Program-made: the position numbers and the translations under genes | DNA from: Micromonospora peucetia | GTDB lineage: Bacteria; Actinomycetota; Actinomycetes; Mycobacteriales; Micromonosporaceae | DNA: 64,000 nt | Reading direction: 5' to 3' | Assembly (NCBI RefSeq): GCF_900091625.1 | Contig: NZ_FMIC01000002.1 | Coordinates: forward strand, 6,820,001 to 6,884,000 | Notes under the pieces: generated by a model | The model's database searches: none | What the model was told of the DNA's origin: nothing | What the model saw: the letters and a program-made list of their open reading frames with translations, nothing else | Shown: piece by piece, positions 8,711-16,614 of the stretch | Layout of the letters: the number at the start of each line of letters is the position of its first letter | How positions within the stretch are numbered: the stretch's first letter is position 1

Positions 8711-9537
8711 CCACTCACCCCACCGGGCCTCCCACCACGGGAGCGTCCGTGCCGTCACAGCCGGAGCGCCGCCGCTGGTGGCACGCCTTCCTCCCGCCGG
8801 CCGAACCGGTCACCCTCTTCCCGCCGCCGGCGCCACCGGTCCCCAGCACGGTGACGTTCCGGCACGACGTGCCGCAGCCGATCCTGGTCCCGGCGTGGGG
8901 AGACGCCTTCGACTTCCGCCTGCACGCCGTCTACACCTGGACCGCGCAGAACATGGCCTACGAGGAGCTGCGGCTGCGGGCCGAGCGGCATCTCGCCTGG
9001 GCGGGCGGCATCGTCCGAGATCGGGCGGTGGACCTGGCCCGGCAGTACGAGCCGCACCGCTCACACGACCTGGAGCGGGCGCTGAACGACCGGCTGACCG
9101 GTCAGCGCTGGCCCCGGGAGGGTTCCCAGCCGCACTTCTGGGTGCAGGTGCGGGTCAGCCCGGACGAGCGGGTGCGGGAGCGGCTACGGCCGTACTGGGA
9201 GGAACGGATCAAGCTCGAATGCGACCACGAGCTGCAGAAGATCAGGGCCCAGCAGGCGGACGAGTTGACGCGCCGGTGGTGCACCGTGCTGCAGAGCCTC
9301 GAGGACGATCCGGTGACCGCGCACGCGGCCCGGCTGACCGGTGAGCAGTTCGCCGAGGTCTTCCGTCGCTATGTGCAGGAGCGTCGGGAGACGGTGCCGG
9401 ACCTGGTGGCGCTGCTACGCGAGGCCGTACGTGGACACGGCGACCTCGGCATGGGGCCGTCGGAGTACACCGAGGCGTGGGACGCGGCGATCCGGACGTA
9501 CGAGCGACGCCACGGGCTCTCCGATCGGGTGAACTGA
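8707..9537 (+). CDS. Uncharacterised protein, third gene of the cassette
   Basis: The product has 276 residues; its ATG overlaps the preceding stop (ATGA), so the three genes are translationally coupled. The N-terminus is Pro-rich (PPAEPVTLFPPPAPPVP), followed by a beta-containing segment (ILVPAWGDAFDFRLHAVYTW) and long charged helices rich in Arg/Glu (ERIKLECDHELQKIRAQQADELTRRW). No signal peptide or membrane helix is visible. The pattern of an amphipathic beta segment followed by a coiled helix loosely recalls SPFH/band-7 proteins, but I do not recognise a family. Its position suggests an effector or accessory part of the cyclase/P-loop system. Confidence 0.6.
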   Translation: MTTHPTGPPTTGASVPSQPERRRWWHAFLPPAEPVTLFPPPAPPVPSTVTFRHDVPQPILVPAWGDAFDFRLHAVYTWTAQNMAYEELRLRAERHLAWAGGIVRDRAVDLARQYEPHRSHDLERALNDRLTGQRWPREGSQPHFWVQVRVSPDERVRERLRPYWEERIKLECDHELQKIRAQQADELTRRWCTVLQSLEDDPVTAHAARLTGEQFAEVFRRYVQERRETVPDLVALLREAVRGHGDLGMGPSEYTEAWDAAIRTYERRHGLSDRVN

Positions 9538-9540
9538 CGG

Positions 9541-9596
9541 CCGCGACCGTCGGATCATCGGGGCCTACTTCGGCGTCGATGATCCGGCGGTCGCGG
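9541..9596. terminator. 20-bp inverted repeat between convergent genes
   Basis: Arms 9541-9560 (ccgcgaccgtcggatcatcg) and 9577-9596 pair at 19 of 20 positions around a 16-nt loop. It begins 3 nt past the stop of the plus-strand cassette and overlaps the end of the minus-strand transporter gene, so it can stop transcription from both sides. Confidence 0.75.
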
Positions 9597-10602
9597 CGGG
9601 AACTGCCGGACCATCGCTGGCGGGCGGGGCGGCGCGGGTGCTCCGGCGGCCGGTACCTCGGCCGGCGAGCAGGGCGGCCAGCAGGGTGAGCAGCGCCCCG
9701 GCGAGCACCGGCAGCCGCAGACCGGGGCCACCGGGCAGCAGCGCGTCCAGCAGCAGGGCGCCGCCCAGTTGCCCGGCGACCAGGGCGAGCCCGGTCCGCA
9801 GCACGCCGACCGCCGGGACCCCGACCAGCAGGGCGGCCACGATGACGACGCCGAGCAGGCCACCGGTGTAGAGATACCAGTCGCCCGGCCAGGTCGGGGC
9901 CGGCCCGGTGAGGGCGCCGGCCAGCCCCGCCACCAGCAGCACGACGGGCGTGGCCGTGGCGAAGTTGACCACCATCCCGGCGGCGGCCGAACCGGCGGCG
10001 GAGACCCGCGCGTTCAGCGCGGACTGGAGCGCGACTGCCAGCCCACCGGCCACGGCGAGCAGGACCAGACCGAGGGCGAGGTCGCCGACGGGCTGGCCGA
10101 GCTGGGCCAGGGCCACGGCGGTCACGCCGAGCAGCGCCCCGGCCACGCGGGCCCGGGTGAGCGCCAGCCGCCCCACCGGGGCCAGCCCGGCCCGGTCCAC
10201 GGCCAGCCCGCCGAGGCTGCCCCCGGCGACCTGGGCGATGGTGAAGACGGCCACCCCGAGCACCGGCACGATGTACACACTGAGCAGCACGATGGCCGCG
10301 CCGCCGAGCCCGCCCAGGTACGCCCACCAGGGCAGCCGGGCCCGGCGCAGCGCGACCAGGCCGGTCCGCGCCGACGGCAGCGCCAACGCCCCGAGGCCGA
10401 CCAGCAGTGCCCCGCCGAGGTTGTTGACCACCGCGCCCAGGGTCGCGTTGCCGGCCCGCTCGCCCAGCTCGGCGTTGACCGTGCCCTGGACCGCCGAGGC
10501 GACCCCGGCGAGGGTGACCACGGTCAACGCCGCCCACGGCGGCAGACCGCGCGAGACCGGGGGCGACGCCGGGCCGCCCGCCGCCACGGGAGGGCGTCTC
10601 AC
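9565..10602 (-). CDS. DMT-superfamily (YdcZ-type) membrane transporter
   Basis: The product has 345 residues and about ten hydrophobic helices (for example ALTVVTLAGVASAVQGTVNA, AIVLLSVYIVPVLGVAVF, LLGVVIVAALLVGVPAVGVL). The internal duplication, with GTVNAELG in the first half and QSALNARVS in the second and glycine-rich helices such as NNLGGALLVGLGAL and GQLGGALLLDALLP, is the pattern of DMT transporters of the DUF606/YdcZ group. The substrate is unknown. The GTG start at 10600-10602 overlaps the hisG stop as GTGA, so it is coupled to hisG. Both termini are disordered and Pro/Ala-rich. Confidence 0.8.
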   Translation of the reverse strand: MRRPPVAAGGPASPPVSRGLPPWAALTVVTLAGVASAVQGTVNAELGERAGNATLGAVVNNLGGALLVGLGALALPSARTGLVALRRARLPWWAYLGGLGGAAIVLLSVYIVPVLGVAVFTIAQVAGGSLGGLAVDRAGLAPVGRLALTRARVAGALLGVTAVALAQLGQPVGDLALGLVLLAVAGGLAVALQSALNARVSAAGSAAAGMVVNFATATPVVLLVAGLAGALTGPAPTWPGDWYLYTGGLLGVVIVAALLVGVPAVGVLRTGLALVAGQLGGALLLDALLPGGPGLRLPVLAGALLTLLAALLAGRGTGRRSTRAAPPASDGPAVPAATAGSSTPK

Positions 10603-11444
10603 AGCCGGCAGGCGTGGATGTTGGTGACCAGGATCGCGCGGGCGCCGAGCTCGTACAGCTCATCCATGATCCGGTGCACGTCGTCGCTGAGCACCATCGC
10701 CTGCACCGCCACCCAGCCCTCGCGGTGCAGCGGGGAGACGGTCGGCGACTCGATGCCCGGGCTCAGCGAGCTGGCCCGGTCGAGCAGGCCGGCCGGCACG
10801 TCGTAGGCGAGCATCACGTAGCGGCGGGCGACCAGCACGCCGTGCAGGCGGCGCAGCAGTTGCGCGGCCTGCGGGTGGGCCGGGGCGTCGGCGCGGCGGA
10901 CCAGCACCGCCGAGGAGCGCAGCAGCGGCTCGCCGAAGACCACCAGGCCGGCCTGGCGCAGTGTGGTGCCGGTCTCGACCACGTCGGCGACCACGTCGGC
11001 GACACCGAGCCGGATGGCGTTCTCCACCGCTCCGTCGAGGCGGATCACGTCGGCTTCGACGCCCAGCTCCGTGAGGTGCCGCTCGACCAGCCCCGGATAG
11101 GCGGTGGCGATCCGGTGCCCGCCCAGCTCCCGCACGTCGTCGACATCCTCGGGGCGGGCGGCGAAGCGGAAGGTGGCCCGGCCGAAGTCGAGATCCACGA
11201 CCTCCTCGGCCGGCGCGCCGGAGTCGATCAGCAGGTCGCGGCCGGTGATCCCGACGTCGAGGTCGCCGGAGCCGACGTAGGTGGCGATGTCCTTCGGGCG
11301 CAGGTAGAAGAACTCGACGTCGTTGGGCTCGTCCCGGCAGACCAGGTCCTTCGGGTCGGTGCGCTGGCGGTAGCCCGCCTCGCGCAGCATCTGGGCGGCC
11401 TTCTCGGCCAGGGCGCCCTTGTTGGGTACGGCGACACGCAGCAT
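10599..11444 (-). CDS. hisG: ATP phosphoribosyltransferase (long form)
   Basis: HisG condenses ATP and PRPP in the first step of histidine synthesis. The protein has 281 residues from ATG 11442-11444 (MLRVAVPNKGALAEKA), with AAGGAG 10 nt upstream. It shows the catalytic domain (NDVEFFYLRPKDIATYVGSGDLDVGITGRDLL, then DVVADVVETGTTLRQAGL near the PRPP site) and a C-terminal regulatory domain (MVLSDDVHRIMDELYELGARAILVTNIHACRL). The long form is feedback-inhibited by histidine and does not need HisZ. hisE lies 45 nt upstream, the usual actinobacterial hisE-hisG pair. Confidence 0.96.
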   Translation of the reverse strand: MLRVAVPNKGALAEKAAQMLREAGYRQRTDPKDLVCRDEPNDVEFFYLRPKDIATYVGSGDLDVGITGRDLLIDSGAPAEEVVDLDFGRATFRFAARPEDVDDVRELGGHRIATAYPGLVERHLTELGVEADVIRLDGAVENAIRLGVADVVADVVETGTTLRQAGLVVFGEPLLRSSAVLVRRADAPAHPQAAQLLRRLHGVLVARRYVMLAYDVPAGLLDRASSLSPGIESPTVSPLHREGWVAVQAMVLSDDVHRIMDELYELGARAILVTNIHACRL

Positions 11445-11489
11445 GACGGAGTGCTCCTTCGATCGATTCTGATCAACGACGGGGCGCAC

Positions 11490-11753
11490 TCACAGATGTC
11501 GGTATACGTCCTTCAGGTCGAGACCGCTGGCGAGCATCAGCACCTGGACCTGGTAGAGCAGCTGGGAGATCTCCTCGGCGGTACGCTCCGGCCCCTCGTG
11601 CTCGGCGGCCATCCACGACTCGGCCGCCTCCTCGACGACCTTCTTGCCGATGAAGTGCACGCCCTTCTCGAGCGCGGCGACCGTGCCCGAGCCGGGGGTG
11701 CCCGCAGCGGCCTTGGCCTGCAGCTCGGCGAACAACTCCTCGAACGTCTTCAC
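11490..11753 (-). CDS. hisE: Phosphoribosyl-ATP pyrophosphohydrolase
   Basis: This 87-residue enzyme hydrolyses PR-ATP to PR-AMP, the second step of histidine synthesis. The MazG-like all-alpha fold is recognisable: [15 protein letters not shown], then the metal-binding helices [18 protein letters not shown] and [21 protein letters not shown], ending DLKDVYRHL. It is a stand-alone domain, as in actinobacteria, and is paired with hisG. Confidence 0.95.
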   Translation of the reverse strand: MKTFEELFAELQAKAAAGTPGSGTVAALEKGVHFIGKKVVEEAAESWMAAEHEGPERTAEEISQLLYQVQVLMLASGLDLKDVYRHL

Positions 11754-11838
11754 GAAAGGCGATTCTTCCAGTCGTCCGGCTGGCCCGGACGCGCCGGGTC
11801 AGGCCCTGCTCACCGACCGGGACCGCGCGGGAATCCCA

Positions 11839-11865
11839 CCCGGCGTCGGCACGCCCGGCGCCGGG
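11839..11865 (-). terminator. GC hairpin immediately after ribH
   Basis: A 7-bp stem cccggcg (11839-11845) with cgccggg (11859-11865) abuts the ribH stop codon. It could end the riboflavin operon before hisE. There is no T tract. Confidence 0.35.
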
Positions 11866-12363
11866 TCAGCCGCCGAAGCCGACCCGGTGGCCGTTGCTGG
11901 CGAGGCCGCGGATGGCCAGGGCGGCGTCGAGGGCCGCGACGGTGGCCGACCAGCCCTTGTCCTCCGCCGAGCCGGGCAGCCCGGCCCGATCCCGGGCCTG
12001 CGCGATGGTGTCGACGGTGAGGACGCCGTGCGCGACGGGCTTGCCCTCGTCCAGCGCCACCCGGGTCAACCCGTCGGTGACGGAGCGGCAGACGTAGTCG
12101 AAGTGGGCGGTGGCGCCCCGGACCACCACGCCGAGCGCTACCACCACGTCGCAGTGCCGCGCGAGGGCCTGGGCCACCACGGGCAGCTCGACCGAGCCGG
12201 CCACCCGGGCGGTGACCGCCCGGGCCCCGCACGCCTGTGCTGCGGCGACCGCCCGGTCGAGCATGTGGTCGGTCAGCTCGCCGTGCCACCGCGCGGCGAC
12301 CACACCGACGGTCATCCCGGCGGCGTCCACCGCCGTCACGCCCGGTTCACCGAAACCCGCCAT
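11866..12363 (-). CDS. ribH: 6,7-dimethyl-8-ribityllumazine synthase
   Basis: RibH joins the pyrimidine from RibD with dihydroxybutanone phosphate from RibBA to make lumazine, the penultimate riboflavin step. The 165-residue sequence has VGVVAARWHGELTDHMLDRA, VAGSVELPVVAQALA and LGVVVRGATAHFDYVC; the G-A-T-x-H-F-D/E segment includes the catalytic His. It follows ribBA by 2 nt. The protein normally forms 60-subunit capsids or pentamers. Confidence 0.96.
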   Translation of the reverse strand: MAGFGEPGVTAVDAAGMTVGVVAARWHGELTDHMLDRAVAAAQACGARAVTARVAGSVELPVVAQALARHCDVVVALGVVVRGATAHFDYVCRSVTDGLTRVALDEGKPVAHGVLTVDTIAQARDRAGLPGSAEDKGWSATVAALDAALAIRGLASNGHRVGFGG

Positions 12364-12365
12364 GC

Positions 12366-13628
12366 CTAAGCTCCGATCTCGTCACCGGGGACCGGGTGGC
12401 CCATCGGGGCCTCGGTCACCTCGTCCAACTCCAGCAGGTGCCCCATCCGGTCCCGCTTGGTGCGCAGGTAGCGCACGTTCTCCGGATGTGGTCGCACCGG
12501 CAGCCCCTCGCGGCCGGTGACGGTCAGCCCGTAGCCCTCCAGGCCGGCGCGCTTGGCCGGGTTGTTGGTGAGCAGCCGCATCGAGCGCACCCCGATGTCG
12601 TAGAGGATCTGCGCGCCGGTGCCGTAGTCCCGGGCGTCGGCCGGCAGGCCAAGGTCGAGGTTGGCGTCCACCGTGTCCCGGCCCTGGTCCTGGAGCTGGT
12701 ACGCCTGGAGCTTGTGCAGCAGCCCGATGCCGCGCCCCTCGTGGCCGCGTACGTAGAGCACGACGCCCCGCCCCTCCTGGGCGACCCGGTCCAGCGCGGC
12801 GTCGAGCTGTGGGCCGCAGTCGCAGCGCACCGAGCCGAACACGTCCCCGGTGAGGCACTCGGAGTGCACCCGCACCAGCACGTCCCGCCCGTCGCCGATC
12901 TCGCCCGTGACCAGGGCGACGTGCTCGGCCGAGTCGTGCTCGCTGCGGTAGCCCAGGGCCCGGAACACGCCGTGCCGGGTGGGCATCCGGGCGTCGGCGA
13001 CCCGCTCCACCTGCTTCTCGGTCCGCCGCCGGTACGCGACCAGGTCGGCGATGGTGACCAGGATCAGCGAGTGCTCGACGCAGAACTTCTCCAGGTCGGG
13101 CACCCGCATCATGGTGCCGTCGTCGTTGACCAGCTCGCAGAGCACGCCGGCGGGGCGCAGCCCGGCCAGCCGGGTCAGGTCGACGGCGGCCTCGGTGTGC
13201 CCGGGCCGGCGCAGCACGCCGCCCTCGCGGGCCCGCAAGGGCACCACGTGCCCGGGACGGGCCAGGTCGGCCGGGCCGGTGCCAGGGTCGGCGAGCAGCC
13301 GGATGGTGTGCGCCCGGTCGGCGGCGGAGATGCCGGTGCTCACCCCCTCCCGGGCGTCCACGGTCACCGTGTAGGCGGTGCCGCGCCGATCCTGGTTGGT
13401 GTGGTGCTGCGGCGGCAGGTCCAGCCGGTCACACTCGCCCTCGGTCAGCGGCGCGCAGATGTAGCCGGACGTATGGCGCACCATGAACGCGAGCAGCTCC
13501 GGCGTCGCCAGTTCGGCGGCGAAGATCAGGTCGCCCTCGTTCTCCCGGTCGGCGTCGTCGACCACGACGACGGGCCGGCCGGCGGCGATGTCCGCCACCG
13601 CCTGCTCGATGCTGCCAAAGGCGGTCAT
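12366..13628 (-). CDS. ribBA: Bifunctional DHBP synthase / GTP cyclohydrolase II
   Basis: This 420-residue fusion supplies both entry branches of riboflavin synthesis. The N-terminal RibB half has [20 protein letters not shown] (acidic metal-binding loop) and [19 protein letters not shown]. The C-terminal RibA half has [21 protein letters not shown], where three cysteines bind zinc, and [20 protein letters not shown] for GTP binding. The ATG at 13626-13628 overlaps the stop of an upstream mini-ORF as ATGA. GGAGGG in that repeat supplies the Shine-Dalgarno, so ribBA translation starts inside repeat-derived sequence. Confidence 0.96.
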   Translation of the reverse strand: MTAFGSIEQAVADIAAGRPVVVVDDADRENEGDLIFAAELATPELLAFMVRHTSGYICAPLTEGECDRLDLPPQHHTNQDRRGTAYTVTVDAREGVSTGISAADRAHTIRLLADPGTGPADLARPGHVVPLRAREGGVLRRPGHTEAAVDLTRLAGLRPAGVLCELVNDDGTMMRVPDLEKFCVEHSLILVTIADLVAYRRRTEKQVERVADARMPTRHGVFRALGYRSEHDSAEHVALVTGEIGDGRDVLVRVHSECLTGDVFGSVRCDCGPQLDAALDRVAQEGRGVVLYVRGHEGRGIGLLHKLQAYQLQDQGRDTVDANLDLGLPADARDYGTGAQILYDIGVRSMRLLTNNPAKRAGLEGYGLTVTGREGLPVRPHPENVRYLRTKRDRMGHLLELDEVTEAPMGHPVPGDEIGA

Positions 13629-13696
13629 GCCGACCCTCCGCTTCGCTCCGTGCCGCCATGAGCCATCCGGACTGCGCCTCTGATTCGCTCGCTCAT
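13625..13696 (-). CDS. Repeat-encoded mini-ORF 2 (23 codons) upstream of ribBA
   Basis: ATG at 13694-13696 reads [21 protein letters not shown], then Ser-Ala and TGA. The stop overlaps the ribBA ATG (ATGA) and the start overlaps the stop of mini-ORF 1. The first 15 or so bases and the last 24 match mini-ORF 1. It may serve only to carry ribosomes from ribM to ribBA; whether the peptide is stable or useful is unknown. Confidence 0.5.
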   Translation of the reverse strand: MSERIRGAVRMAHGGTERSGGSA

Positions 13697-13746
13697 GCCG
13701 ACCCTCCGCTTCGCTCCGCGCCGCGCCTTCTGATTCGCTCGCTCAT
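13693..13746 (-). CDS. Repeat-encoded mini-ORF 1 (17 codons) downstream of ribM
   Basis: ATG at 13744-13746 overlaps the ribM stop (ATGA) and reads [17 protein letters not shown] then TGA, overlapping the next ATG. The unit carries its own GGAGGG Shine-Dalgarno six bases before the following ATG. Its sequence is a near copy of mini-ORF 2 without the central insert. Confidence 0.5.
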   Translation of the reverse strand: MSERIRRRGAERSGGSA

Positions 13747-14441
13747 GCCACGGCCTCCGAGTAGGTCGACGGGATCGGGGCGGGCGCCGGTCGGGCGACC
13801 CGCGAGGTGTGCCACCAGGCGACGAGGCCCCAGGCACAGAAGCCGCCGTAGACGAGGTACATGGCGGCCGATGGATAGAACCCGCCGCGCAGCAGCAGCG
13901 GTACGCCGACCGCGTCGACGGCGATCCAGATCAGCCAGAAGTCCACCCAGCCACGAGCCATGCCGTAGGTGGCGAGCAGGCTGCCGGTGAGGATCCAGGC
14001 GTCCGGTAGCGGCCCCCAGGAGCCGAGCGCGGCGAGCACCGGGTACCCGGCGGCGATGCCGATCCCGGCCGCGACCAGCAGGCCGAGGCGCTCCCGGCCG
14101 GTGGCCCAGCGGGGTGCCACCGCGACCCCGTCCCCGTCGCCGCTCCGGCGGCGGTTGCGCGACCAGCGCCACCAGCCGTAGACGCTGACCGAGAAGAAGA
14201 AGACCTGCCGGCCGGCCTGCCCGTAGAGGTCGTGCGCCTGTGGCGTGGCGAAGACGCCGCCCAGGAAGACGGTGAACAGCAACGCGTTGCCGATCATGCC
14301 GACGGGCCAGGCCCAGACCACCCGGCGCAGGCCGAACACCGCCGACGCCAGCCCGAAGCCGTTGCCGACGATCTCCCGGACCAGCACCGGCGAGCCGGCG
14401 AGGCTGACCTGCGCGTCGAGCAGCCACCCGAGCGGGCCCAT
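13743..14441 (-). CDS. ribM: RibM/PnuC-type riboflavin transporter
   Basis: The product has 232 residues from ATG 14439-14441, overlapping the ribE stop as TGATG. It is a multi-helix membrane protein of the PnuC family: LVREIVGNGFGLASAVFGLR, VWAWPVGMIGNALLFTVFLGG, then FFFSVSVYGWWRW, the conserved aromatic ligand-binding stretch, and AYPVLAALGSWGPLPDAWIL-like later helices. PnuC relatives take up vitamin precursors by facilitated diffusion. Location inside an FMN-riboswitch rib operon in the order ribE-ribM-ribBA-ribH, as in some streptomycetes, argues for riboflavin rather than nicotinamide riboside. Substrate is inferred from context. Confidence 0.85.
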   Translation of the reverse strand: MGPLGWLLDAQVSLAGSPVLVREIVGNGFGLASAVFGLRRVVWAWPVGMIGNALLFTVFLGGVFATPQAHDLYGQAGRQVFFFSVSVYGWWRWSRNRRRSGDGDGVAVAPRWATGRERLGLLVAAGIGIAAGYPVLAALGSWGPLPDAWILTGSLLATYGMARGWVDFWLIWIAVDAVGVPLLLRGGFYPSAAMYLVYGGFCAWGLVAWWHTSRVARPAPAPIPSTYSEAVA

Positions 14442-15136
14442 CAGGCCACCTCGCCCGGCGCGACGGCGCCCGGCAGACCGCCGCGCGGGTCGACGGCCGA
14501 CAGCCCGCCGCGCAGGTCGGCGTCCGGGGCGGCGGGATCGGCCAGCCGGGCGCCCAGCAGCCGCTCGACGTACTTGGCGAGCACGTCCACCTCGAGGTTG
14601 ACCGGGTCGCCGACCCGGCGGGCACCGAGGGTGGTCAGCTTCAGCGTGGTGGGAATCAGCCCGACCGCGAACCAGTCCGGGCCGACCCCGGCGACGGTCA
14701 GCGAGACGCCGTCGACGGTGATCGAGCCCTTCTCCACCACGTACCGGGCCAGGGCGGCGGGCAGCCGGAACCGGACGGTCTCCCACTGCGCGGCCGGCTC
14801 GCGGGCGATGACCTCGCCGACGCCGTCGACGTGCCCCTGCACGAGGTGCCCGCCGAGGCGGCTGTTCAGCGCGGCGGCCCGCTCCAGGTTGACCTGGTCG
14901 CCGGCCCGCAGCGCGCCCAGCGCGGAGCGGCGCAGCGTCTCCCCCATCACGTCCGCGGTGAACGTCCCGTCGGAGACGTCGACCACGGTCAGGCAGACGC
15001 CGTTGACCGCGATCGAGTCACCGTGCCGGGCGTCCGAGGTGACCAGCGGACCGCGGACCGCGACCAGCGCCGAGTCTCCCGCCGTCTGCGTGATCCGGAC
15101 GACCTCACCCAACTCCTCGACGATTCCGGTGAACAT
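14441..15136 (-). CDS. ribE: Riboflavin synthase alpha chain
   Basis: The enzyme dismutates two lumazine molecules into riboflavin and the RibH substrate. The start MFTGIVEELGEV is diagnostic. The two internally repeated lumazine-binding barrels are visible: DSIAVNGVCLTVVDVSDGTFTADV with SRLGGHLVQGHVDGVGEV, and GSITVDGVSLTVAGVGPDWFAVGLIP. It has 231 residues, slightly long because of a Pro/Gly-rich tail after VLAKYVERLL. It lies 1 nt after ribD and overlaps ribM by one base. Confidence 0.95.
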   Translation of the reverse strand: MFTGIVEELGEVVRITQTAGDSALVAVRGPLVTSDARHGDSIAVNGVCLTVVDVSDGTFTADVMGETLRRSALGALRAGDQVNLERAAALNSRLGGHLVQGHVDGVGEVIAREPAAQWETVRFRLPAALARYVVEKGSITVDGVSLTVAGVGPDWFAVGLIPTTLKLTTLGARRVGDPVNLEVDVLAKYVERLLGARLADPAAPDADLRGGLSAVDPRGGLPGAVAPGEVA

Positions 15137-15137
15137 G

Positions 15138-16199
15138 TCAGCCCTCCCTCTTCCGGGGCAGCGCGGTGATCCGCAGGTCGGGTCCGACCTGCGTAACGTC
15201 GATGAACTCCAGGTCGATGGCCTCGGCGATGGTGGTCACACCGGCGTCGAGCAGGGCGGTGGGGCCGGCGCCGAGCAGCCGGGGCGCGACGTAGCCGACG
15301 ATCTTGTCGACCAGGCCGGCGGCCAGGAAGGCCCCGGCCAGCTTCGGGCCGCCCTCCAGCAGCGCGGCGCGGACCCCGCGCCGGTGCAGCTCGGCGAGCA
15401 GCGCCGGCAGGTCGACCCGGCCGTCGGGCCCGGCGCCGACCTCCGCCGCGGTGGCGATCCACGTGCGGGCCGCACCGTCGCGGACCCGGGCGTCGGCGGG
15501 CGTACGTCCCGCCGAGTCCACCACCACCCGCAGTGGCTGCCGGATGGCGAGCGTGCCGTCACGCAGGTTGCGGGCGGTGAGCCGGGGGTCGTCGACGAGC
15601 ACCGTGCCCACCCCGGCGAGCACCGCGTCGACGGTTCCGCGCAGCGCGTGCACGTCCATCCGGGCGGCCTCGGAGGTGATCCACATGCTGGTGCCGTCGG
15701 CCGCCGCCGACCGGCCGTCGAGCGTCGCGGCGAACTTCCAGATCACGTACGGCCAGCCCCGGCGCATCGAGGTGAGCCAGGCGATGTTGCCGGCCTCCGC
15801 CTCGTACGCGCGTACCCCCGTGTCCACCTGGACCCCGGCGGCGCGCAGCGTGGCGGCGCCCCCGGTGGCGAGCGGGTTGGGGTCGGGCACGGCGATGACG
15901 ACCCGGTCGACGCCGGCCCGGACCAGCGCGGTGCTACAGGGGCCGGTGCGGCCGGTGTGATCGCAGGGTTCCAGAGTGACCACGGCGGTGCCGCCGCGAG
16001 CCCGCTCCCCCGCCTGGGCGAGCGCGACGATCTCGGCGTGCGGTCCCCCGGTGTAGGCGTGGAACCCCTCGCCGACCACCTGCCCGGCGGCGTCGAGCAG
16101 CACGCAGCCGACCACCGGGTTGGGGCTGGTCGTGCCGAGACCGCGCGCGGCGAGTTCCACCGCGCGACGCATCGCCTCGTCAACGGAGACGCCGGCCAT
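15138..16199 (-). CDS. ribD: Bifunctional pyrimidine deaminase / reductase
   Basis: RibD deaminates and then reduces the ring-opened GTP product in riboflavin synthesis. It has 353 residues from ATG 16197-16199 (MAGVSVDEAMRRAVELAARG). The deaminase zinc site is TGGPHAEIVAL with VTLEPCDHTGRTGPC, giving the expected His and two Cys ligands. The NADPH reductase domain follows (VIWKFAATLDGRSAAADG, LLEGGPKLAGAFLAAGLVD). It is the first gene after the FMN riboswitch. Confidence 0.95.
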   Translation of the reverse strand: MAGVSVDEAMRRAVELAARGLGTTSPNPVVGCVLLDAAGQVVGEGFHAYTGGPHAEIVALAQAGERARGGTAVVTLEPCDHTGRTGPCSTALVRAGVDRVVIAVPDPNPLATGGAATLRAAGVQVDTGVRAYEAEAGNIAWLTSMRRGWPYVIWKFAATLDGRSAAADGTSMWITSEAARMDVHALRGTVDAVLAGVGTVLVDDPRLTARNLRDGTLAIRQPLRVVVDSAGRTPADARVRDGAARTWIATAAEVGAGPDGRVDLPALLAELHRRGVRAALLEGGPKLAGAFLAAGLVDKIVGYVAPRLLGAGPTALLDAGVTTIAEAIDLEFIDVTQVGPDLRITALPRKREG

Positions 16200-16360
16200 G
16201 CCCTGCCCTCTCACTCGCCGGTCGACGCGCGGGCGGTCATGGGAGGCAACGGCATGGGGCCGCGAGCGTGCGGCGGCGGAATCCGGGTACGGCACAGCCG
16301 CCCCGGGGGGCGCGCACGGCACGCTGAGTCAGCGGCCGGGCAGGGCCCGTCCGTCCCGCG

Positions 16361-16530
16361 CGCTGTCTCCCATCCGGACTGTCAGGGGGCGGGGGTTTCC
16401 CGCTCCCAACCGTCGGCCCCGGATTCTCACCAGGTCCACCGGGCGGCACGAGGCCGACCGGGTCGCGGGCTTACCACGGTCACGCCGTGGATCACCGCCG
16501 GTTCGGAATTTCACCGAGTCCCGCCAGCGC
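16361..16530 (-). promoter_or_regulatory. FMN riboswitch (RFN element)
   Basis: The minus strand contains the conserved RFN blocks in order: CTCGGTGAAATTCCGAACCG, GGCGGT, TAAGCCCGCGA, GGTGAGAATCCGGGGCCGACG, and AGTCCGGATGGGAGA. The closing strands pair around them. It lies about 160 nt before the ribD start; the intervening sequence contains GC-rich hairpin candidates that could form a terminator or hide the ribosome-binding site. FMN binding should shut off ribD-ribE-ribM-ribBA-ribH. Confidence 0.95.
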
Positions 16531-16614
16531 GTGGTGGGTACACGGGCAGTCTTACACGCCGTACGGGGGGTGGCGCCACCCGGGCGAGGTAGTTCACAGC
16601 AACAGGGCACGAAA

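Larger units (their letters stand above)
13625..13746 (-). repeat. Two MIRU-like coupled repeat units at the ribM/ribBA junction
   Basis: The two units have periods of 50 and 68 nt and share the block atgccgaccctccgcttcgc (plus-strand reading) and the block tgattcgctcgctcatgcc. Each begins with ATGAGCGAGCG and ends with a Shine-Dalgarno and ATGA. Mycobacterial MIRU units have the same design, with small ORFs inserted at DTGA stop-start junctions in operons. Confidence 0.7.
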
